A DNA stretch of 64,000 bases from Microbulbifer bruguierae (GTDB lineage Bacteria; Pseudomonadota; Gammaproteobacteria; Pseudomonadales; Cellvibrionaceae), in assembly GCF_029869925.1 (NCBI RefSeq), contig NZ_CP118605.1:3314001-3378000 (forward strand), given 5' to 3'. The position numbers and the translations under genes are program-made. The notes under the pieces were generated by a model. That model worked only from the letters and a program-made list of their open reading frames with translations. It made no database searches and was not told the DNA's origin. Within the stretch, counting starts at the first letter, position 1. The number at the start of each line of letters is the position of its first letter. Shown here piece by piece: positions 1 to 9,107 of the stretch.

Positions 1-1609
1 GCCTTGGTGTCTCCCGGGTTTGCGGGCCCTCACTGGGGTGGCTGCTGGAGTGGCTGCTGGGGTGGCTGCTGGGGTGGGTGTAGTAGTGGGCCTCAGATTC
101 GTCGTCATCGTATCCCGGCGGTACCTCGTAGTCCGCCGGTGGCACCTCGTTGAAGGCCTCGGCGGGTGCCGGCGCGGCAGGCCGGGCATGGTCTTCGCCT
201 GCAGCGGTGGGGACTGGCTTGGGAGGTGTCGGTTGTGCCTGCTGGGCGAGTTTGGCGGCGCGAGCCTTTTCCGCGGCGATGATCTCTTCCAGCATGTCCT
301 GCTCCAGGCCAGTGCGACGGGCCAGTTGCTGAAACATCAGCTGGCGGTAGACTCCGGCAGGCAACAGGTCGAGCAGGGGGGCGGCGGCTTTGGACAGGCG
401 CGCGCGGCCGTCCATGGTCTGGATGTTGATGCCTTCGCTCAGCAGGTCGAACAGGAAATCTTCCAGCGGTCGGCCCTGTTCATCGATCAGCTGGTCGAAG
501 CGCTCGCCGCCGATCTGGCGCACCAGGGTGTCGGGGTCTTCGCCCTCCGGCAGCAGCAGGAAGCGCACGCTGCGGCCGTCTTGCATCTGCGGCAGCGCCG
601 CCTCGAGGGCGCGGCGGGCGGCGGTGCGGCCGGCCTGGTCGCCGTCGAAACAGAACACCAGCTCCTGGGTGTGGCGGAAGGCGAGCTGGATATGGTCCTC
701 GCCACAGGCGGTACCGAGTGTGGCGACGGCGCAACGGATGTCGTACTGGGCCAGGGCCACCACGTCCATATAGCCCTCCACCACGATCAGGCGCTTCAGC
801 TCACGGTTGGCCTGACGGGCCTCCCACAGGCCATAGAGTTCACGGCCCTTATGGAAAATAGGGGTTTCCGGGGAGTTGAGGTATTTGGGCTTGTCGTCCC
901 CGAGCACCCGACCGCCGAAGGCAATGGTGCGCCCGCGCTGGTCGCGGATCGGGAACATGATGCGGTTGCGGAAGCGGTCGTAGTGGTGGCGCTTGCCGGG
1001 CTCCATCTTGCCCGGATTGCCATCGCTGTCCTGGCGACGGATGGCGAGACCGGCGAGTTCCAGCTGCTCGGTTTTTTCCGAGCTGGTACCCAGCTGGTTG
1101 AGCAGGTTGTCCCAGCCCGGAGGCGCGAGGCCGATACCGAATTCCTTGCACACGGCGCCGGACAGGCCGCGATTTTTCAGGTAGGTGATGGCTGGGGTGG
1201 AGACCTTGTGGTCTTTCAGTTGCGTGCGGTAGAAGTCCGCGGCCTTTTCGGTCAGCTGGTAGAGACTCTGGCTCTCCTGCTGGCGTTTGATCTGCCCCGG
1301 TGCCAGCTGCTCCCGCGGCACGTCGATACCCATGCTCGCGGCGAGCTTCTCCACCGCTTCCGGAAACGGCAGGCGGTCGTACTCCATCAGGAAGCCGACC
1401 GCATTGCCACTGGCGCCACAGCCAAAGCAGTAATAGAACTGCTTGTCGGGGCTTACGGTAAAAGAGGGTGTTTTTTCGTCGTGAAATGGGCAGCAGGCGG
1501 AATAGTTTTTCCCTGTCTTGCGCAGCTTCACCCGGCTATCGACGACCGGGACTATGTCGGCACGGGCCAACAGGTCGTCGATAAAGTACTGGGGGATCTT
1601 GCCTGCCAT
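1..1609 (-). CDS. dnaG: DNA primase DnaG, C-terminus cut by window edge
   Basis: Primase that lays RNA primers at the replication fork, partner of the DnaB helicase. About 536 residues are visible from the ATG at 1609. The N-terminus has the CHC2 zinc ribbon (C40, H43, C61, C64, with C-P-F-H and C-F-G-C-G), followed by the catalytic core and the TOPRIM motif FDGDQAGR near residue 320. After about residue 440 there is a low-complexity Pro/Ala/Asp linker ending in His-Pro-Ser-Ser repeats at the edge; the helicase-binding C-terminal domain is outside the window. It follows yqeY and rpsU on the same strand, as in the macromolecular-synthesis operon (rpoD would be next). The start has no strong Shine-Dalgarno. 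Confidence 0.97.
   Translation of the reverse strand, partial: MAGKIPQYFIDDLLARADIVPVVDSRVKLRKTGKNYSACCPFHDEKTPSFTVSPDKQFYYCFGCGASGNAVGFLMEYDRLPFPEAVEKLAASMGIDVPREQLAPGQIKRQQESQSLYQLTEKAADFYRTQLKDHKVSTPAITYLKNRGLSGAVCKEFGIGLAPPGWDNLLNQLGTSSEKTEQLELAGLAIRRQDSDGNPGKMEPGKRHHYDRFRNRIMFPIRDQRGRTIAFGGRVLGDDKPKYLNSPETPIFHKGRELYGLWEARQANRELKRLIVVEGYMDVVALAQYDIRCAVATLGTACGEDHIQLAFRHTQELVFCFDGDQAGRTAARRALEAALPQMQDGRSVRFLLLPEGEDPDTLVRQIGGERFDQLIDEQGRPLEDFLFDLLSEGINIQTMDGRARLSKAAAPLLDLLPAGVYRQLMFQQLARRTGLEQDMLEEIIAAEKARAAKLAQQAQPTPPKPVPTAAGEDHARPAAPAPAEAFNEVPPADYEVPPGYDDDESEAHYYTHPSSHPSSHSSSHPSEGPQTRETPR
38..73. repeat. 12-bp tandem repeat inside dnaG
   Basis: Three head-to-tail copies of a 12-bp unit (gtggctgctggg on the + strand, first copy with one change). 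In the dnaG frame they encode His-Pro-Ser-Ser type repeats in the linker before the helicase-binding domain. The period is a multiple of three, so copy-number change would keep the frame. Confidence 0.85.
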
Positions 1610-1638
1610 GAAAACTAATTAGCCTATTTGAAACCACT

Positions 1639-1721
1639 GAGAATCGCCGCAAAACGTAGCGAGCGGGTGGCGGGCGCCGGACGCCGTCAGGCGCCCGCGC
1701 AGTAGTTTTGCGGTGATTCTC
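1639..1721 (-). promoter_or_regulatory. large stem-loop between yqeY and dnaG
   Basis: 17-nt arms at 1639-1655 and 1705-1721 pair at 16 of 17 positions. A nested perfect 8-bp stem (CGGGCGCC 1671-1678 with GGCGCCCG 1690-1697) sits inside. The arm overlaps the yqeY stop codon. No U-run follows, so it does not look like a simple intrinsic terminator. An attenuator or RNA-processing site between the S21 end and the primase gene is a reasonable inference, since this operon is known to be divided at the RNA level in E. coli. Confidence 0.7.
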
Positions 1722-2163
1722 AAAACGCGCTTTTGACCAGCTTGCTAACGGCGCCCATGTCGGCGCGGCCCTGTACCTGGGGTTTTACCAGTGCCATGAC
1801 CTTGCCCATGTCTGCCATGCTGCTGGCGCCGGTCTCTTTTACTGCGGCGGCTACGATTTCCTGAATTTCTGCTTCAGACAGCTGTTCTGGCAGGAATTCC
1901 TGAATCACGTCAATTTCCTGCTGTTCCACCTCCGCCAGCTCCGGGCGACCGGCCTTTTCGTACTGGGTGATGGAGTCGCGGCGCTGTTTGGTCATTTTGT
2001 CCAGCAGGGCGAGGATACGGGCGTCGTCCAGCTCAATGCGCTCATCCACTTCCACCCGCTTTATCTCGGCATTGATCAATCGCAGAGTGGCCAGGCGCGC
2101 CTTTGCGCGGGCTCTCATGGCGTCTTTGGTCGCGGTGGAGAGGGTTTCCTTGAGTGTGCTCAT
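1720..2163 (-). CDS. GatB/YqeY domain protein
   Basis: A 147-residue stand-alone YqeY protein, the usual length. The sequence starts MSTLKETLST and carries the family features: the tRNA-tail-like helical segment with LRLINAEIKR, the E-F-L-P-E-Q-L motif and the C-terminal MGKVMALVKP region. YqeY resembles the C-terminal tail domain of the GatB amidotransferase subunit, and its own function is not established. An upstream in-frame extension to 2238 exists, but the ATG at 2163 gives the family N-terminus. It sits between rpsU and dnaG, as in Pseudomonas-type genomes. No strong ribosome binding site is seen. Confidence 0.93.
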   Translation of the reverse strand: MSTLKETLSTATKDAMRARAKARLATLRLINAEIKRVEVDERIELDDARILALLDKMTKQRRDSITQYEKAGRPELAEVEQQEIDVIQEFLPEQLSEAEIQEIVAAAVKETGASSMADMGKVMALVKPQVQGRADMGAVSKLVKSAF

Positions 2164-2295
2164 TGGCGTCGTCCGGTTGTCGTTAACGGAATTTGTTGTT
2201 TGCGGAAGCAGGATCGCTGTTTTGAGGGGGCTAAGCATAGCGCCAAGCCCGTTGCCGCTGAAGTGGCAGTGAAGCAGGCCATAATGAACAGGGCA

Positions 2296-2332
2296 ATAAA
2301 AAACGGCGCGCGAGAAATCTCGGGCGCCGTTT
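2296..2332 (-). terminator. intrinsic terminator after rpsU
   Basis: Perfect 9-bp outer stem (2301-2309 with 2324-2332) plus an inner CGAGA/TCTCG stem. On the minus strand it is followed by a run of six T. It would end or attenuate transcription between rpsU and yqeY, keeping S21 mRNA above primase mRNA. Confidence 0.85.
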
Positions 2333-2388
2333 CGGATCGCGAACCGCGTTCGCGTCAGCGTGCTGTGAGCGAGAGAAAGGGCTCGAAC

Positions 2389-2604
2389 TCAGTAGAGACG
2401 CTGGAACTTGCGGTTTTCGCGCTGCATTTTCTTGGCGTGACGCTTAACAGCAGCGGCAGCCTTGCGCTTGCGAACGGAAGTGGGCTTCTCGTAAAACTCG
2501 CGACGACGTACTTCGGAAAGTACACCGGCTTTCTCGCAGGAGCGCTTGAAGCGGCGCAGGGCGATATCAAAAGGTTCGTTGTCTTTGATGCGTACTGAGG
2601 GCAT
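2389..2604 (-). CDS. rpsU: 30S ribosomal protein S21
   Basis: A 71-residue basic protein starting [16 protein letters not shown] and ending with the Arg/Lys-rich [10 protein letters not shown] tail, matching S21 over its full length. S21 joins the small subunit late and helps initiation at Shine-Dalgarno sites. The start at 2604 has an AGGT ribosome-binding sequence upstream and a good promoter at 2738-2766. It is the first gene of the rpsU-yqeY-dnaG operon, divergent from tsaD, a conserved gammaproteobacterial arrangement. Confidence 0.98.
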   Translation of the reverse strand: MPSVRIKDNEPFDIALRRFKRSCEKAGVLSEVRRREFYEKPTSVRKRKAAAAVKRHAKKMQRENRKFQRLY

Positions 2605-3029
2605 TAGATTACCTGTAAAATTCGTTTCTCTCGGCCAGAGCCCTATCGATGAGAGGGGTTCTGGAACTAGCGGCCTTTCCGGCAAATTGCTCATCTCGCA
2701 GATGCAATCCGGAGGCCGGTTCACAGCGAGGGCGCAAATTCTATACAGATGATTTGGCCTTCGCAAGCTTTCCCGGGGCAAATCCGGCCCCCTTGCGGGT
2801 GGTTACGCCAAGTCGCTATGGGACAGCTCCCCGAGTTTGGCGTATAAGACTGATGGGACCAGTCAGTCTGCCCGGCCAGAGGCTGCGGCAGCGGATTTGC
2901 CGGGGCCGCCCTTAGTTCTGGTCTGGTTAGAGAGTATGATAGCGCCCCCAAACCCCGATGCGCAGCGGTCATTTGTCCGCTATTGCCGCCTGTGGGGATG
3001 TTTACCCTAATGAGAGCCCGTGGAGAACC
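2605..3029. other. rpsU-tsaD divergent intergenic region
   Basis: 425 bp between the divergent rpsU and tsaD genes. It holds the rpsU promoter listed separately. A possible -10 for tsaD (TATGAT, 2935-2940) is visible, without a convincing -35. Nothing else is recognised. Confidence 0.5.
2738..2766 (-). promoter_or_regulatory. sigma-70 type promoter of rpsU
   Basis: On the minus strand TTGCGA (2766-2761), a 17-bp spacer and TAGAAT (2743-2738) put the start near 2731, about 127 nt before the rpsU ATG. The -35 matches 4 of 6 and the -10 matches 5 of 6 consensus bases. Confidence 0.6.
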
Positions 3030-4049
3030 GTGCGAGTACTCGGAATAGAAACTTCCTGTGATGAAACCGGCGTAGCCCTGTATGACACAGACCAAGGGCT
3101 GCTCGGGCATACCCTGTTCAGTCAGGTGAAGCTGCATGCGGAATACGGCGGTGTGGTGCCAGAACTGGCCAGTCGCGACCATGTGCGCAAACTGTTGCCA
3201 CTGATCCGGGAAGTCATGGCCCAGAGCAACACCGAGCCGGCAGAAATCGACGGTGTCGCCTACACCGCCGGCCCTGGCCTGATTGGCGCGCTGATGGTGG
3301 GTGCCTGTGCCGGCCGCGCCATTGCCTACGGCTGGGGTGTACCGGCGATCGGGGTGCACCATATGGAGGGCCACCTGCTGGCGCCGATGCTGGAGGAAAA
3401 CCCGCCGGCGTTTCCGTTTGTGGCGTTGCTGGTTTCAGGCGGCCATACCCAGCTGGTGGATGTGAAGGGGCTGGGCCGGTACGAGTTGCTGGGGGAATCC
3501 CTGGATGACGCCGCCGGTGAGGCCTTCGACAAGGCGGCGAAGATGCTGGACCTCGACTACCCTGGCGGCCCGCGCCTGGCGGCACTGGCGGAAAAGGGCG
3601 ATCCGCTGAGATTTACCTTTCCACGTCCGATGACCGATCGTCCGGGGCTGGATTTCAGCTTTTCCGGCCTGAAGACGTTCACGCTGACTACCGTGCAGCA
3701 GCACGCTCTGGAGGATGGGCTGCCGGATGAGCAGACCTGTGCGGATATCGCTGCGGCTTTTCAGGAAGCGGTGGTGGACACCCTGGTAATCAAGTGTCGC
3801 CGTGCACTCAAGCAGGGCGGGCGCAAAACCCTGGTGATTGCCGGCGGCGTCTCCGCCAATAAATTGTTGCGCCAACGCCTGGAGGCACGCCTCGCGGAAG
3901 ACGGTTGTAATGTTTATTACCCGCGCCAGGAATTCTGCACCGACAACGGTGCCATGATTGCCTATGCCGGTTGCTTGCGTCTTCAAACCGGTCAGCGTAC
4001 CGGCCTGGATATAGAGGTCCGTCCACGCTGGCCACTGACAGAGCTTTGA
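3030..4049 (+). CDS. tsaD: tRNA N6-adenosine threonylcarbamoyltransferase TsaD
   Basis: Transfers the threonylcarbamoyl group to A37 of ANN-decoding tRNAs, working with TsaB and TsaE in the cytoplasm. 339 residues from the GTG at 3030, which is preceded by GGAG at good spacing. The family start [14 protein letters not shown], the metal-binding HMEGH (H111, H115), SGGHTQL, and the C-terminal [13 protein letters not shown] are all present. An ATG-initiated extension from 2958 is open but not homologous to the family. Divergence from rpsU is the classic context (formerly ygjD/gcp). Confidence 0.98.
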   Translation: MRVLGIETSCDETGVALYDTDQGLLGHTLFSQVKLHAEYGGVVPELASRDHVRKLLPLIREVMAQSNTEPAEIDGVAYTAGPGLIGALMVGACAGRAIAYGWGVPAIGVHHMEGHLLAPMLEENPPAFPFVALLVSGGHTQLVDVKGLGRYELLGESLDDAAGEAFDKAAKMLDLDYPGGPRLAALAEKGDPLRFTFPRPMTDRPGLDFSFSGLKTFTLTTVQQHALEDGLPDEQTCADIAAAFQEAVVDTLVIKCRRALKQGGRKTLVIAGGVSANKLLRQRLEARLAEDGCNVYYPRQEFCTDNGAMIAYAGCLRLQTGQRTGLDIEVRPRWPLTEL

Positions 4050-4141
4050 GCAACTACTGCGCTCCGGCGTAAACCAAACTGCCTGCGTTCGCTACGCTTC
4101 TCAAAGCTCCGCACACTGATTGGGATTGACAGAGAATTTTG

Positions 4142-4510
4142 ATGGATATTGTTTATATTCGGGATTTAAAGGTAGACACCATCATCGGTATCTACGATTG
4201 GGAGCGGGAGGTGCGCCAGACTGTGAGCCTGGATATCGAAATGGCGTTCGACATCCGCGAGGCCGCGCGCACTGACAACATCGAGCACACTCTGAATTAC
4301 AAGGCGGTGGCCAAGCGACTGATTGCGTTTATCGAAGGCGCCGAATTTCTGCTGGTGGAAACCATGGCCGAACAGGCGGCGGAGATTGTGCGCACAGAGT
4401 TCAATGTGAGCTGGCTGCGCCTGCGTTTGTCCAAGCCCGGCGCGGTGCGCGGTGCGCGGGATGTGGGGGTCATCATTGAGCGCGGCGAACAGCGGCCGCT
4501 GGAGGCCTGA
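4142..4510 (+). CDS. folB: dihydroneopterin aldolase FolB
   Basis: Converts 7,8-dihydroneopterin to 6-hydroxymethyl-7,8-dihydropterin and glycolaldehyde in folate synthesis. 122 residues, normal length. It starts MDIVYIRDLKVDTIIGIYDWE with the substrate-binding glutamate region, NYK near residue 53 and the RLSKPGAVRGA motif with the catalytic lysine. A TTG codon lies directly before the ATG, and the ATG at 4142 is preferred. The stop is two bases before folK, so the two are translated from one message. Confidence 0.96.
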   Translation: MDIVYIRDLKVDTIIGIYDWEREVRQTVSLDIEMAFDIREAARTDNIEHTLNYKAVAKRLIAFIEGAEFLLVETMAEQAAEIVRTEFNVSWLRLRLSKPGAVRGARDVGVIIERGEQRPLEA

Positions 4511-4512
4511 AG

Positions 4513-5010
4513 ATGGCAACCGTTTATCTGAGCCTTGGCAGCAATATCGATCGCGAGAAAAACCTGGGTGCCGGACTGGATGCGCTGGTAAAGGCGTTTG
4601 GCGATCTCAGAATGTCACAGGTATACGAAAGCGAAGCGGTGGGCTTTGATGGCGACAATTTTTACAATCTGGTCGCGGCTATCGAAACCGACCTGCCCGT
4701 TGGCGAGTTGGCATTGCGTTTGCGCCAAATTGAAGATGAAAATGGCCGCGTGCGCAGTGGCCCCAAATTCAGCGCGCGCACACTGGATATCGACATCCTC
4801 ACCTACGACGACCTCACCGGTGAGGTAGACGGGGTAAAGCTGCCGCGGGGGGAAATTCTTAAAAATGCGTTTGTGCTGTTGCCGCTCTCCGAGCTGGCTC
4901 CGGATGACGTGCATCCGTCAGCGGGAAAAAGCTACCTGCAGTTGTGGGAAGAGTACGATCGGGACTCGCAGAAATTATGGGCGGTGGCGTTTGACTGGCC
5001 GGCTGAATAA
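4513..5010 (+). CDS. folK: HPPK pyrophosphokinase FolK
   Basis: 6-hydroxymethyl-7,8-dihydropterin pyrophosphokinase: moves pyrophosphate from ATP to the FolB product, the next step in folate synthesis. 165 residues. The N-terminus MATVYLSLGSNIDRE is the family signature, and RTLDIDIL carries the two magnesium-binding aspartates. It directly follows folB; the gene is followed by a palindrome that separates it from the convergent oxidoreductase gene. Confidence 0.96.
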   Translation: MATVYLSLGSNIDREKNLGAGLDALVKAFGDLRMSQVYESEAVGFDGDNFYNLVAAIETDLPVGELALRLRQIEDENGRVRSGPKFSARTLDIDILTYDDLTGEVDGVKLPRGEILKNAFVLLPLSELAPDDVHPSAGKSYLQLWEEYDRDSQKLWAVAFDWPAE

Positions 5011-5017
5011 TCCCTGT

Positions 5018-5051
5018 CAGTAGGAGCCTGCTTGCAGGCAAGCTCCTACTG
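5018..5051. repeat. REP-like palindrome
   Basis: Perfect 10-bp arms CAGTAGGAGC (5018-5027) and GCTCCTACTG (5042-5051) with CCTGC/GCAGG inside. The GTAGGAGC head recurs at 6309-6337 and 63189-63261. It lies between two convergent genes and may also act as a bidirectional transcript end, but no T-run is present. Confidence 0.75.
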
Positions 5052-5076
5052 GGCCCAGGGCTAAAATCCAAGTGTA

Positions 5077-6189
5077 TTAACTCAGACTCGCCAGCGCTTC
5101 CTTGGTAAACGGCACAATCTCTTCCTCGCGACCTTGCTTCATTTTCACCAGCCAGTTCGGATCCTGCAGCAGCGCGCGACCCACAGCGATCATGTCGAAC
5201 TCGTTGTTGTCCATGCGCCGGGCAAGTTCATCGAGTCCAGTGGGGTTGGCGGTACCACCCATACCCTGGTTGTTGCCACCGATAAAGTCATCGTCGAGAC
5301 CGACGCTGCCCACGGAAATCACCGGCTTGCCGGTGAGTTCCTTGGTCCAGCCGGCCAGGTTCATATCGGAGCCTGCAAATTCCGGTACCCAGAAGCGTCT
5401 TGTAGAGGCGTGGAAGATATCCACACTGGCTTCGACCAGCGGTGTCAGGAAGCGCTTCAGCTCTTCCGGGGTGTGTGCCAGGCGCGCGTCGTAATCCTGC
5501 TGCTTCCACTGGGAATAGCGCAGCACGATGGCGAAGTCTTCGCCCACGGCTTCGCGCACGGCTTTCACGATCTCCACCGCGAAACGGGTGCGGTTTTCGA
5601 TGGAGCCGCCGTATTCGTCGTCGCGCTGGTTGGTGCCCTCCCAGAAAAACTGGTCGATCAGATAACCGTGGGCACCGTGAAGCTCCACGCCATCGAAGCC
5701 GACTTCCTTGGCCGCTTTGGCGGCATCGGCGAACGCGCGTACTACGTCCTGGATATCGGCTTTGGTCATGGTGTGTCCGTTGGGCTTGCCCGGTTTGAAC
5801 AGGCCCGACGGAGAGTAGCCGGGAATAGACTTGTCGGGGCCAACGCCCTCCTGGCGAACGGAGCCAACATGCCACAGCTGCGGAATGATCTGGCCCCCGG
5901 CCGCGTGCACCTGGTCGACGACGTTTTTCCAGCCCGCCAGAGCCTCTTCACCATAGATGGCGGGAACATTCTCGTAACCATTGGCAGCCTTGCCGTCGAC
6001 AAACGTGCCCTCGGTAATGATCAGTCCCACCTCGCCCTCGGCGCGGCGACGATAGTAGCCGGCCACCTGGTCATTGGGCACATAGCCGGGTGATGCGGTG
6101 CGGGTCATGGGCGCCATGGCCACGCGGTTGCGAAGTTTCAGTGATTTGTGCGCGAAGGGGCGCAGCAGGCTGTCCAGGGAATGGCTCAT
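5077..6189 (-). CDS. NADH:flavin oxidoreductase, Old Yellow Enzyme family
   Basis: FMN-dependent ene-reductase of 370 residues. The N-terminus (SLKLRNRVAMAPMTR) forms the first strand of the TIM barrel. HGAHGYLIDQFFWEGTNQRDDEYGG is the family core with the substrate-binding His-x-x-His-type site, and the end has the FMN-phosphate binding MIAVGRALLQDP. The physiological substrate cannot be read from the sequence; members reduce alpha,beta-unsaturated carbonyls. It is transcribed away from the phosphoribosyltransferase gene, with a REP-like palindrome upstream, and is probably monocistronic. Confidence 0.93.
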   Translation of the reverse strand: MSHSLDSLLRPFAHKSLKLRNRVAMAPMTRTASPGYVPNDQVAGYYRRRAEGEVGLIITEGTFVDGKAANGYENVPAIYGEEALAGWKNVVDQVHAAGGQIIPQLWHVGSVRQEGVGPDKSIPGYSPSGLFKPGKPNGHTMTKADIQDVVRAFADAAKAAKEVGFDGVELHGAHGYLIDQFFWEGTNQRDDEYGGSIENRTRFAVEIVKAVREAVGEDFAIVLRYSQWKQQDYDARLAHTPEELKRFLTPLVEASVDIFHASTRRFWVPEFAGSDMNLAGWTKELTGKPVISVGSVGLDDDFIGGNNQGMGGTANPTGLDELARRMDNNEFDMIAVGRALLQDPNWLVKMKQGREEEIVPFTKEALASLS

Positions 6190-6308
6190 CGGGAATACCG
6201 GGTTTTACTACACAGGGGGCGTACTTTACTCCTTTCCGGTCGAGAGGGTGATTATCTGCGGCGTAAAGGTGCAGGTGAGAGATGAGTGGTTGGTCTGGGG
6301 AGTGTCGT

Positions 6309-6337
6309 GTAGGAGCCAGCGACAGGCGGGCTCCTAC
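6309..6337. repeat. REP-like palindrome
   Basis: GTAGGAGCC (6309-6317) pairs with GGCTCCTAC (6329-6337). Same head sequence as the repeats at 5018 and 63189. It lies just after the phosphoribosyltransferase stop (minus strand). Confidence 0.7.
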
Positions 6338-6354
6338 GCATTGTGATTTACCGG

Positions 6355-6930
6355 TCAATCGCTGTTTTTCAGCGAGCGCAGCCTTTCCTCGTGCTTGCGC
6401 AATTCCTGCTTGTTTTCCAGGATCTCGTCCATGCTGAGCCCTTTCAGCTCGTGGGGAAACACCAGCCACTGGTCAGTCTCGTGCAGATAGTAATCTGGCT
6501 CGAACTCGGTCTGGTTGCGGCTGGGTTTGAAGTAGGGGCAGGCGATACGGATTTCCGGGGTGTTTTTCTTGCACGCCTTGCGCATATCGCTGATGGCCTG
6601 CTGAATGCTGAGGCCGGTGTCGTAGACGTCGTCCACGATCAGCATTTTTTCATGGGATTCCACCTGCTTGATCAGATAGGTGAGGCCATGCACCTTCACT
6701 TCTTTCTGTCGCTGGTCCAAACCGCTGTAGGACGAAGTGCGGATGGCGATATGGTCGGCGTGAAACCCGAGGAAATCGAACATCTCCTGTACCGCGATAC
6801 CAATGGGGGCTCCGCCGCGCCACACGCCGACGATATAGTCAGGGCGGAAGCCGCTCTCCACCACCTTCAGGGCCAGGCTGTAGGAATCGTCCAGTAGTGA
6901 CTGGGCTGAAATAAATTTTTTATCGCTCAC
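6355..6930 (-). CDS. purine-type phosphoribosyltransferase
   Basis: 191 residues of the type I phosphoribosyltransferase fold. The PRPP-binding loop LIVDDVYDTGLS is complete, and the pyrophosphate-loop region WRGGAPIG is near residue 38. The hood contains the WLVFPHE segment seen in hypoxanthine/xanthine-type enzymes of Pseudomonas. It probably salvages hypoxanthine, guanine or xanthine with PRPP; which base is preferred cannot be decided here. It lies 25 nt after the pteridine reductase gene and is likely co-transcribed with it and cca. Confidence 0.9.
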   Translation of the reverse strand: MSDKKFISAQSLLDDSYSLALKVVESGFRPDYIVGVWRGGAPIGIAVQEMFDFLGFHADHIAIRTSSYSGLDQRQKEVKVHGLTYLIKQVESHEKMLIVDDVYDTGLSIQQAISDMRKACKKNTPEIRIACPYFKPSRNQTEFEPDYYLHETDQWLVFPHELKGLSMDEILENKQELRKHEERLRSLKNSD

Positions 6931-6955
6931 TGCGTAACCTCAAACTGTCAGAGGG

Positions 6956-7681
6956 TCAGATATTCAGGCTGCGGCCGCCGTCCACGGCGATCACCTGGCC
7001 AGAGATATAGGGCGCTGCGGTCACCAGAAAACGCACGGCTTCCGCGATGTCTGATGGGTCGCCGCTGCGGTGCATGGGAATGCGCGCCAGTATCTGTTCC
7101 TTGTTATAGCCTTCACTCTCCTGTTCCGGCCACAGAATCGCACCGGGTGCCACGGCATTGACCCGCACTTCGGGCGCCAGTTCGCGGGCGAGGCTCTTGG
7201 TCAGCATTACCAGCCCGGCTTTTGCCGCGCAGTATAGGGTATGTGCCGGCATGGGTTTGTCTGCGTGAATGTCTGCCAGGTTAACAATGCAGCCGCCATT
7301 GGCTCTCAGTGCCGGTGCCAGCGCCTGGGAGAGAAAGAAGGGTGCCTTGAGATTGCTGCCCATCAACTGGTCCCAGTGTTGTTCCGTGGCGGTGCCAATG
7401 GGGGTGGGGAAGAAGGCGGAGGCGTTGTTGACCAGCACCGTCAGTTCGCCGAAACCGTCCAGAGCGCGCAGCGCCAGCTGTTCACAGTCCGCAGCACTGG
7501 CAAGGTTGCTGTGCACTGCGACGGCAGAATTCGGCCGCGCGCGATTCAGTTCCGCTACCAGCGACTCCGCGGCCTGGCGGGAATGGCGGTAGTGGATGAC
7601 GACCTGGTGGTCCCGGTGCAGCGCTTCGGCAATGGCTCGGCCCAGGCGGGCGGCGGCGCCGGTGATCAGGGCTGTAGCCAT
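6956..7681 (-). CDS. pteridine reductase (SDR family)
   Basis: A 241-residue short-chain dehydrogenase. TGAAARLG forms the NADPH-binding turn, NNAS is at about residue 86, and the catalytic pair is in YCAAK. The C-terminus GGRSLNI is the ending typical of bacterial pteridine reductases (FolM-like) rather than of generic SDRs. Such enzymes reduce dihydrobiopterin or dihydromonapterin. The position next to cca, and near folB-folK, supports a pterin role. Family assignment is firm; the exact substrate is inferred. Confidence 0.85.
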   Translation of the reverse strand: MATALITGAAARLGRAIAEALHRDHQVVIHYRHSRQAAESLVAELNRARPNSAVAVHSNLASAADCEQLALRALDGFGELTVLVNNASAFFPTPIGTATEQHWDQLMGSNLKAPFFLSQALAPALRANGGCIVNLADIHADKPMPAHTLYCAAKAGLVMLTKSLARELAPEVRVNAVAPGAILWPEQESEGYNKEQILARIPMHRSGDPSDIAEAVRFLVTAAPYISGQVIAVDGGRSLNI

Positions 7682-7733
7682 GGGGTTGTTCTCGTTGGGT
7701 TGCGGGCAAACCGGCGCAGGAGGCCTGTAGGGC

Positions 7734-8963
7734 TCAGCACCCCGGTGCGCCGTAGGTGTTTTTCAGTGTGACCAGAGCCTGCAGCCGGGCCTGTTCCAGG
7801 GCCTTGCCCAATTCCGCGCCCGCGAAACCCTGCGCGATCAGCGCGGCGGGGTCGACACCGGCGGCGGCGTTGCGGGCGGCGCGCAGGTAGTCTACCTGTG
7901 GATATTCGCGGTCTTCCAGACCCAGGCGGCCGCGGGCGTCGGCCTCGCAGCTTTGCAGGAACTGCTCGAAACGCTCCGGACGACGCAGGGCATCCAGTGC
8001 GCGAATCAGTTTGAGAAGGGTCTGTGGGCGCAGGTCGAACGCCTTGTGGCAATGCAGGTGGTATTCGCAGACACCCAGCGCCAGTGCCTTTACCGGGTTG
8101 GGTACCCGCAGGCGCTGACAGACTGCACTGACCAATGGCAGACCGGCACTCTCGTGGCCGCGGTGACTGGGCAATACTTCTTCCGGGGTGACGCCCTTGC
8201 CGAGGTCGTGGACCAGGACCGCGAAGCGCACCGGTAATTCTGCCGGTGCCTGGCGCAGGGCGCGCAATATATGGTCCCCGGTATCCACCTCGGGGTGGTG
8301 GAGCGGCGGCTGCGGGACGCCGAACAGTCGGTCTACCTCGGGCAGCAGTACCTTGAGGGCGCCGCACTCGCGCAATACCTGAATGAAAATGTCCGGCCTC
8401 GGTTCCGTCAGTGCCCGGCTCACTTCTTTCCATACCCGCTCGGGCACCAGATGTTCCACTTCACCTGCATCTACCATGCCCTGCATCAGCGTCATGGTTT
8501 CCGGAGCGACGGAAAAACCCAGCGGCGCGTAACGGGCCGCGAAGCGGGCGACGCGCAGAATGCGCAGGGGGTCTTCGCTGAATGCAGGGGAAACATGCCG
8601 TAGCAGGCGGGCTTTGATGTCTGACTGACCGTTGTAGGGATCGACGATCTGGCCATCCTCGGTCTCCGCCATGGCGTTGACGGTGAGGTCGCGCCGCTGC
8701 AGATCCTGTTCAAGGGTGACATCGGGGCTAGCATAGACCGTAAAACCACCGTAACCGTGGCCGCTTTTGCGCTCGGTGCGGGCGAGAGCGTACTCCTCAC
8801 CGGTCTCCGGGTGCAGGAATACCGGAAAGTCCTTGCCCACCGGACGAAAGCCCCGCTCCAGCATTTCGGCTTCGGTGGCGCCCACAACCACCCAGTCGCG
8901 CTCGTGTACCGGGCGCTGCAGGAGTTTGTCGCGCACCGCGCCGCCTACCAGGAAAATATTCAA
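7734..8963 (-). CDS. cca: multifunctional CCA protein (tRNA nucleotidyltransferase)
   Basis: Adds or repairs the 3' CCA of tRNAs; the gammaproteobacterial type also has phosphatase and phosphodiesterase activity in an HD domain. 409 residues. Nucleotidyltransferase head with GGAVRD and RDWVVVG (a Trp where many have Val), [10 protein letters not shown], and the template helix region ARFAARY. The HD domain shows [12 protein letters not shown] followed by HRGHE. First gene of a likely cca, pteridine reductase, phosphoribosyltransferase operon. A candidate sRNA gene lies immediately upstream on the same strand. Confidence 0.97.
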   Translation of the reverse strand: MNIFLVGGAVRDKLLQRPVHERDWVVVGATEAEMLERGFRPVGKDFPVFLHPETGEEYALARTERKSGHGYGGFTVYASPDVTLEQDLQRRDLTVNAMAETEDGQIVDPYNGQSDIKARLLRHVSPAFSEDPLRILRVARFAARYAPLGFSVAPETMTLMQGMVDAGEVEHLVPERVWKEVSRALTEPRPDIFIQVLRECGALKVLLPEVDRLFGVPQPPLHHPEVDTGDHILRALRQAPAELPVRFAVLVHDLGKGVTPEEVLPSHRGHESAGLPLVSAVCQRLRVPNPVKALALGVCEYHLHCHKAFDLRPQTLLKLIRALDALRRPERFEQFLQSCEADARGRLGLEDREYPQVDYLRAARNAAAGVDPAALIAQGFAGAELGKALEQARLQALVTLKNTYGAPGC

Positions 8964-9107
8964 TGCAGGATTCCCGGATTCGTTCCGGTTAGGGATGAGA
9001 AGGTTGTAAGGGCAGGGAGTGCCATAAAAAACCGTTCAACCTGACAAGCTTCACGTATGTAGGGCAAGTGTCAGGTAAAAATCGAGTATCTGAGGGCCGA
9101 GGAAGAT

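Noticed and set aside
20..1618. 532-codon + strand frame
   Set aside because: Antisense shadow of dnaG; its complement carries every primase motif, and the frame has no family resemblance.
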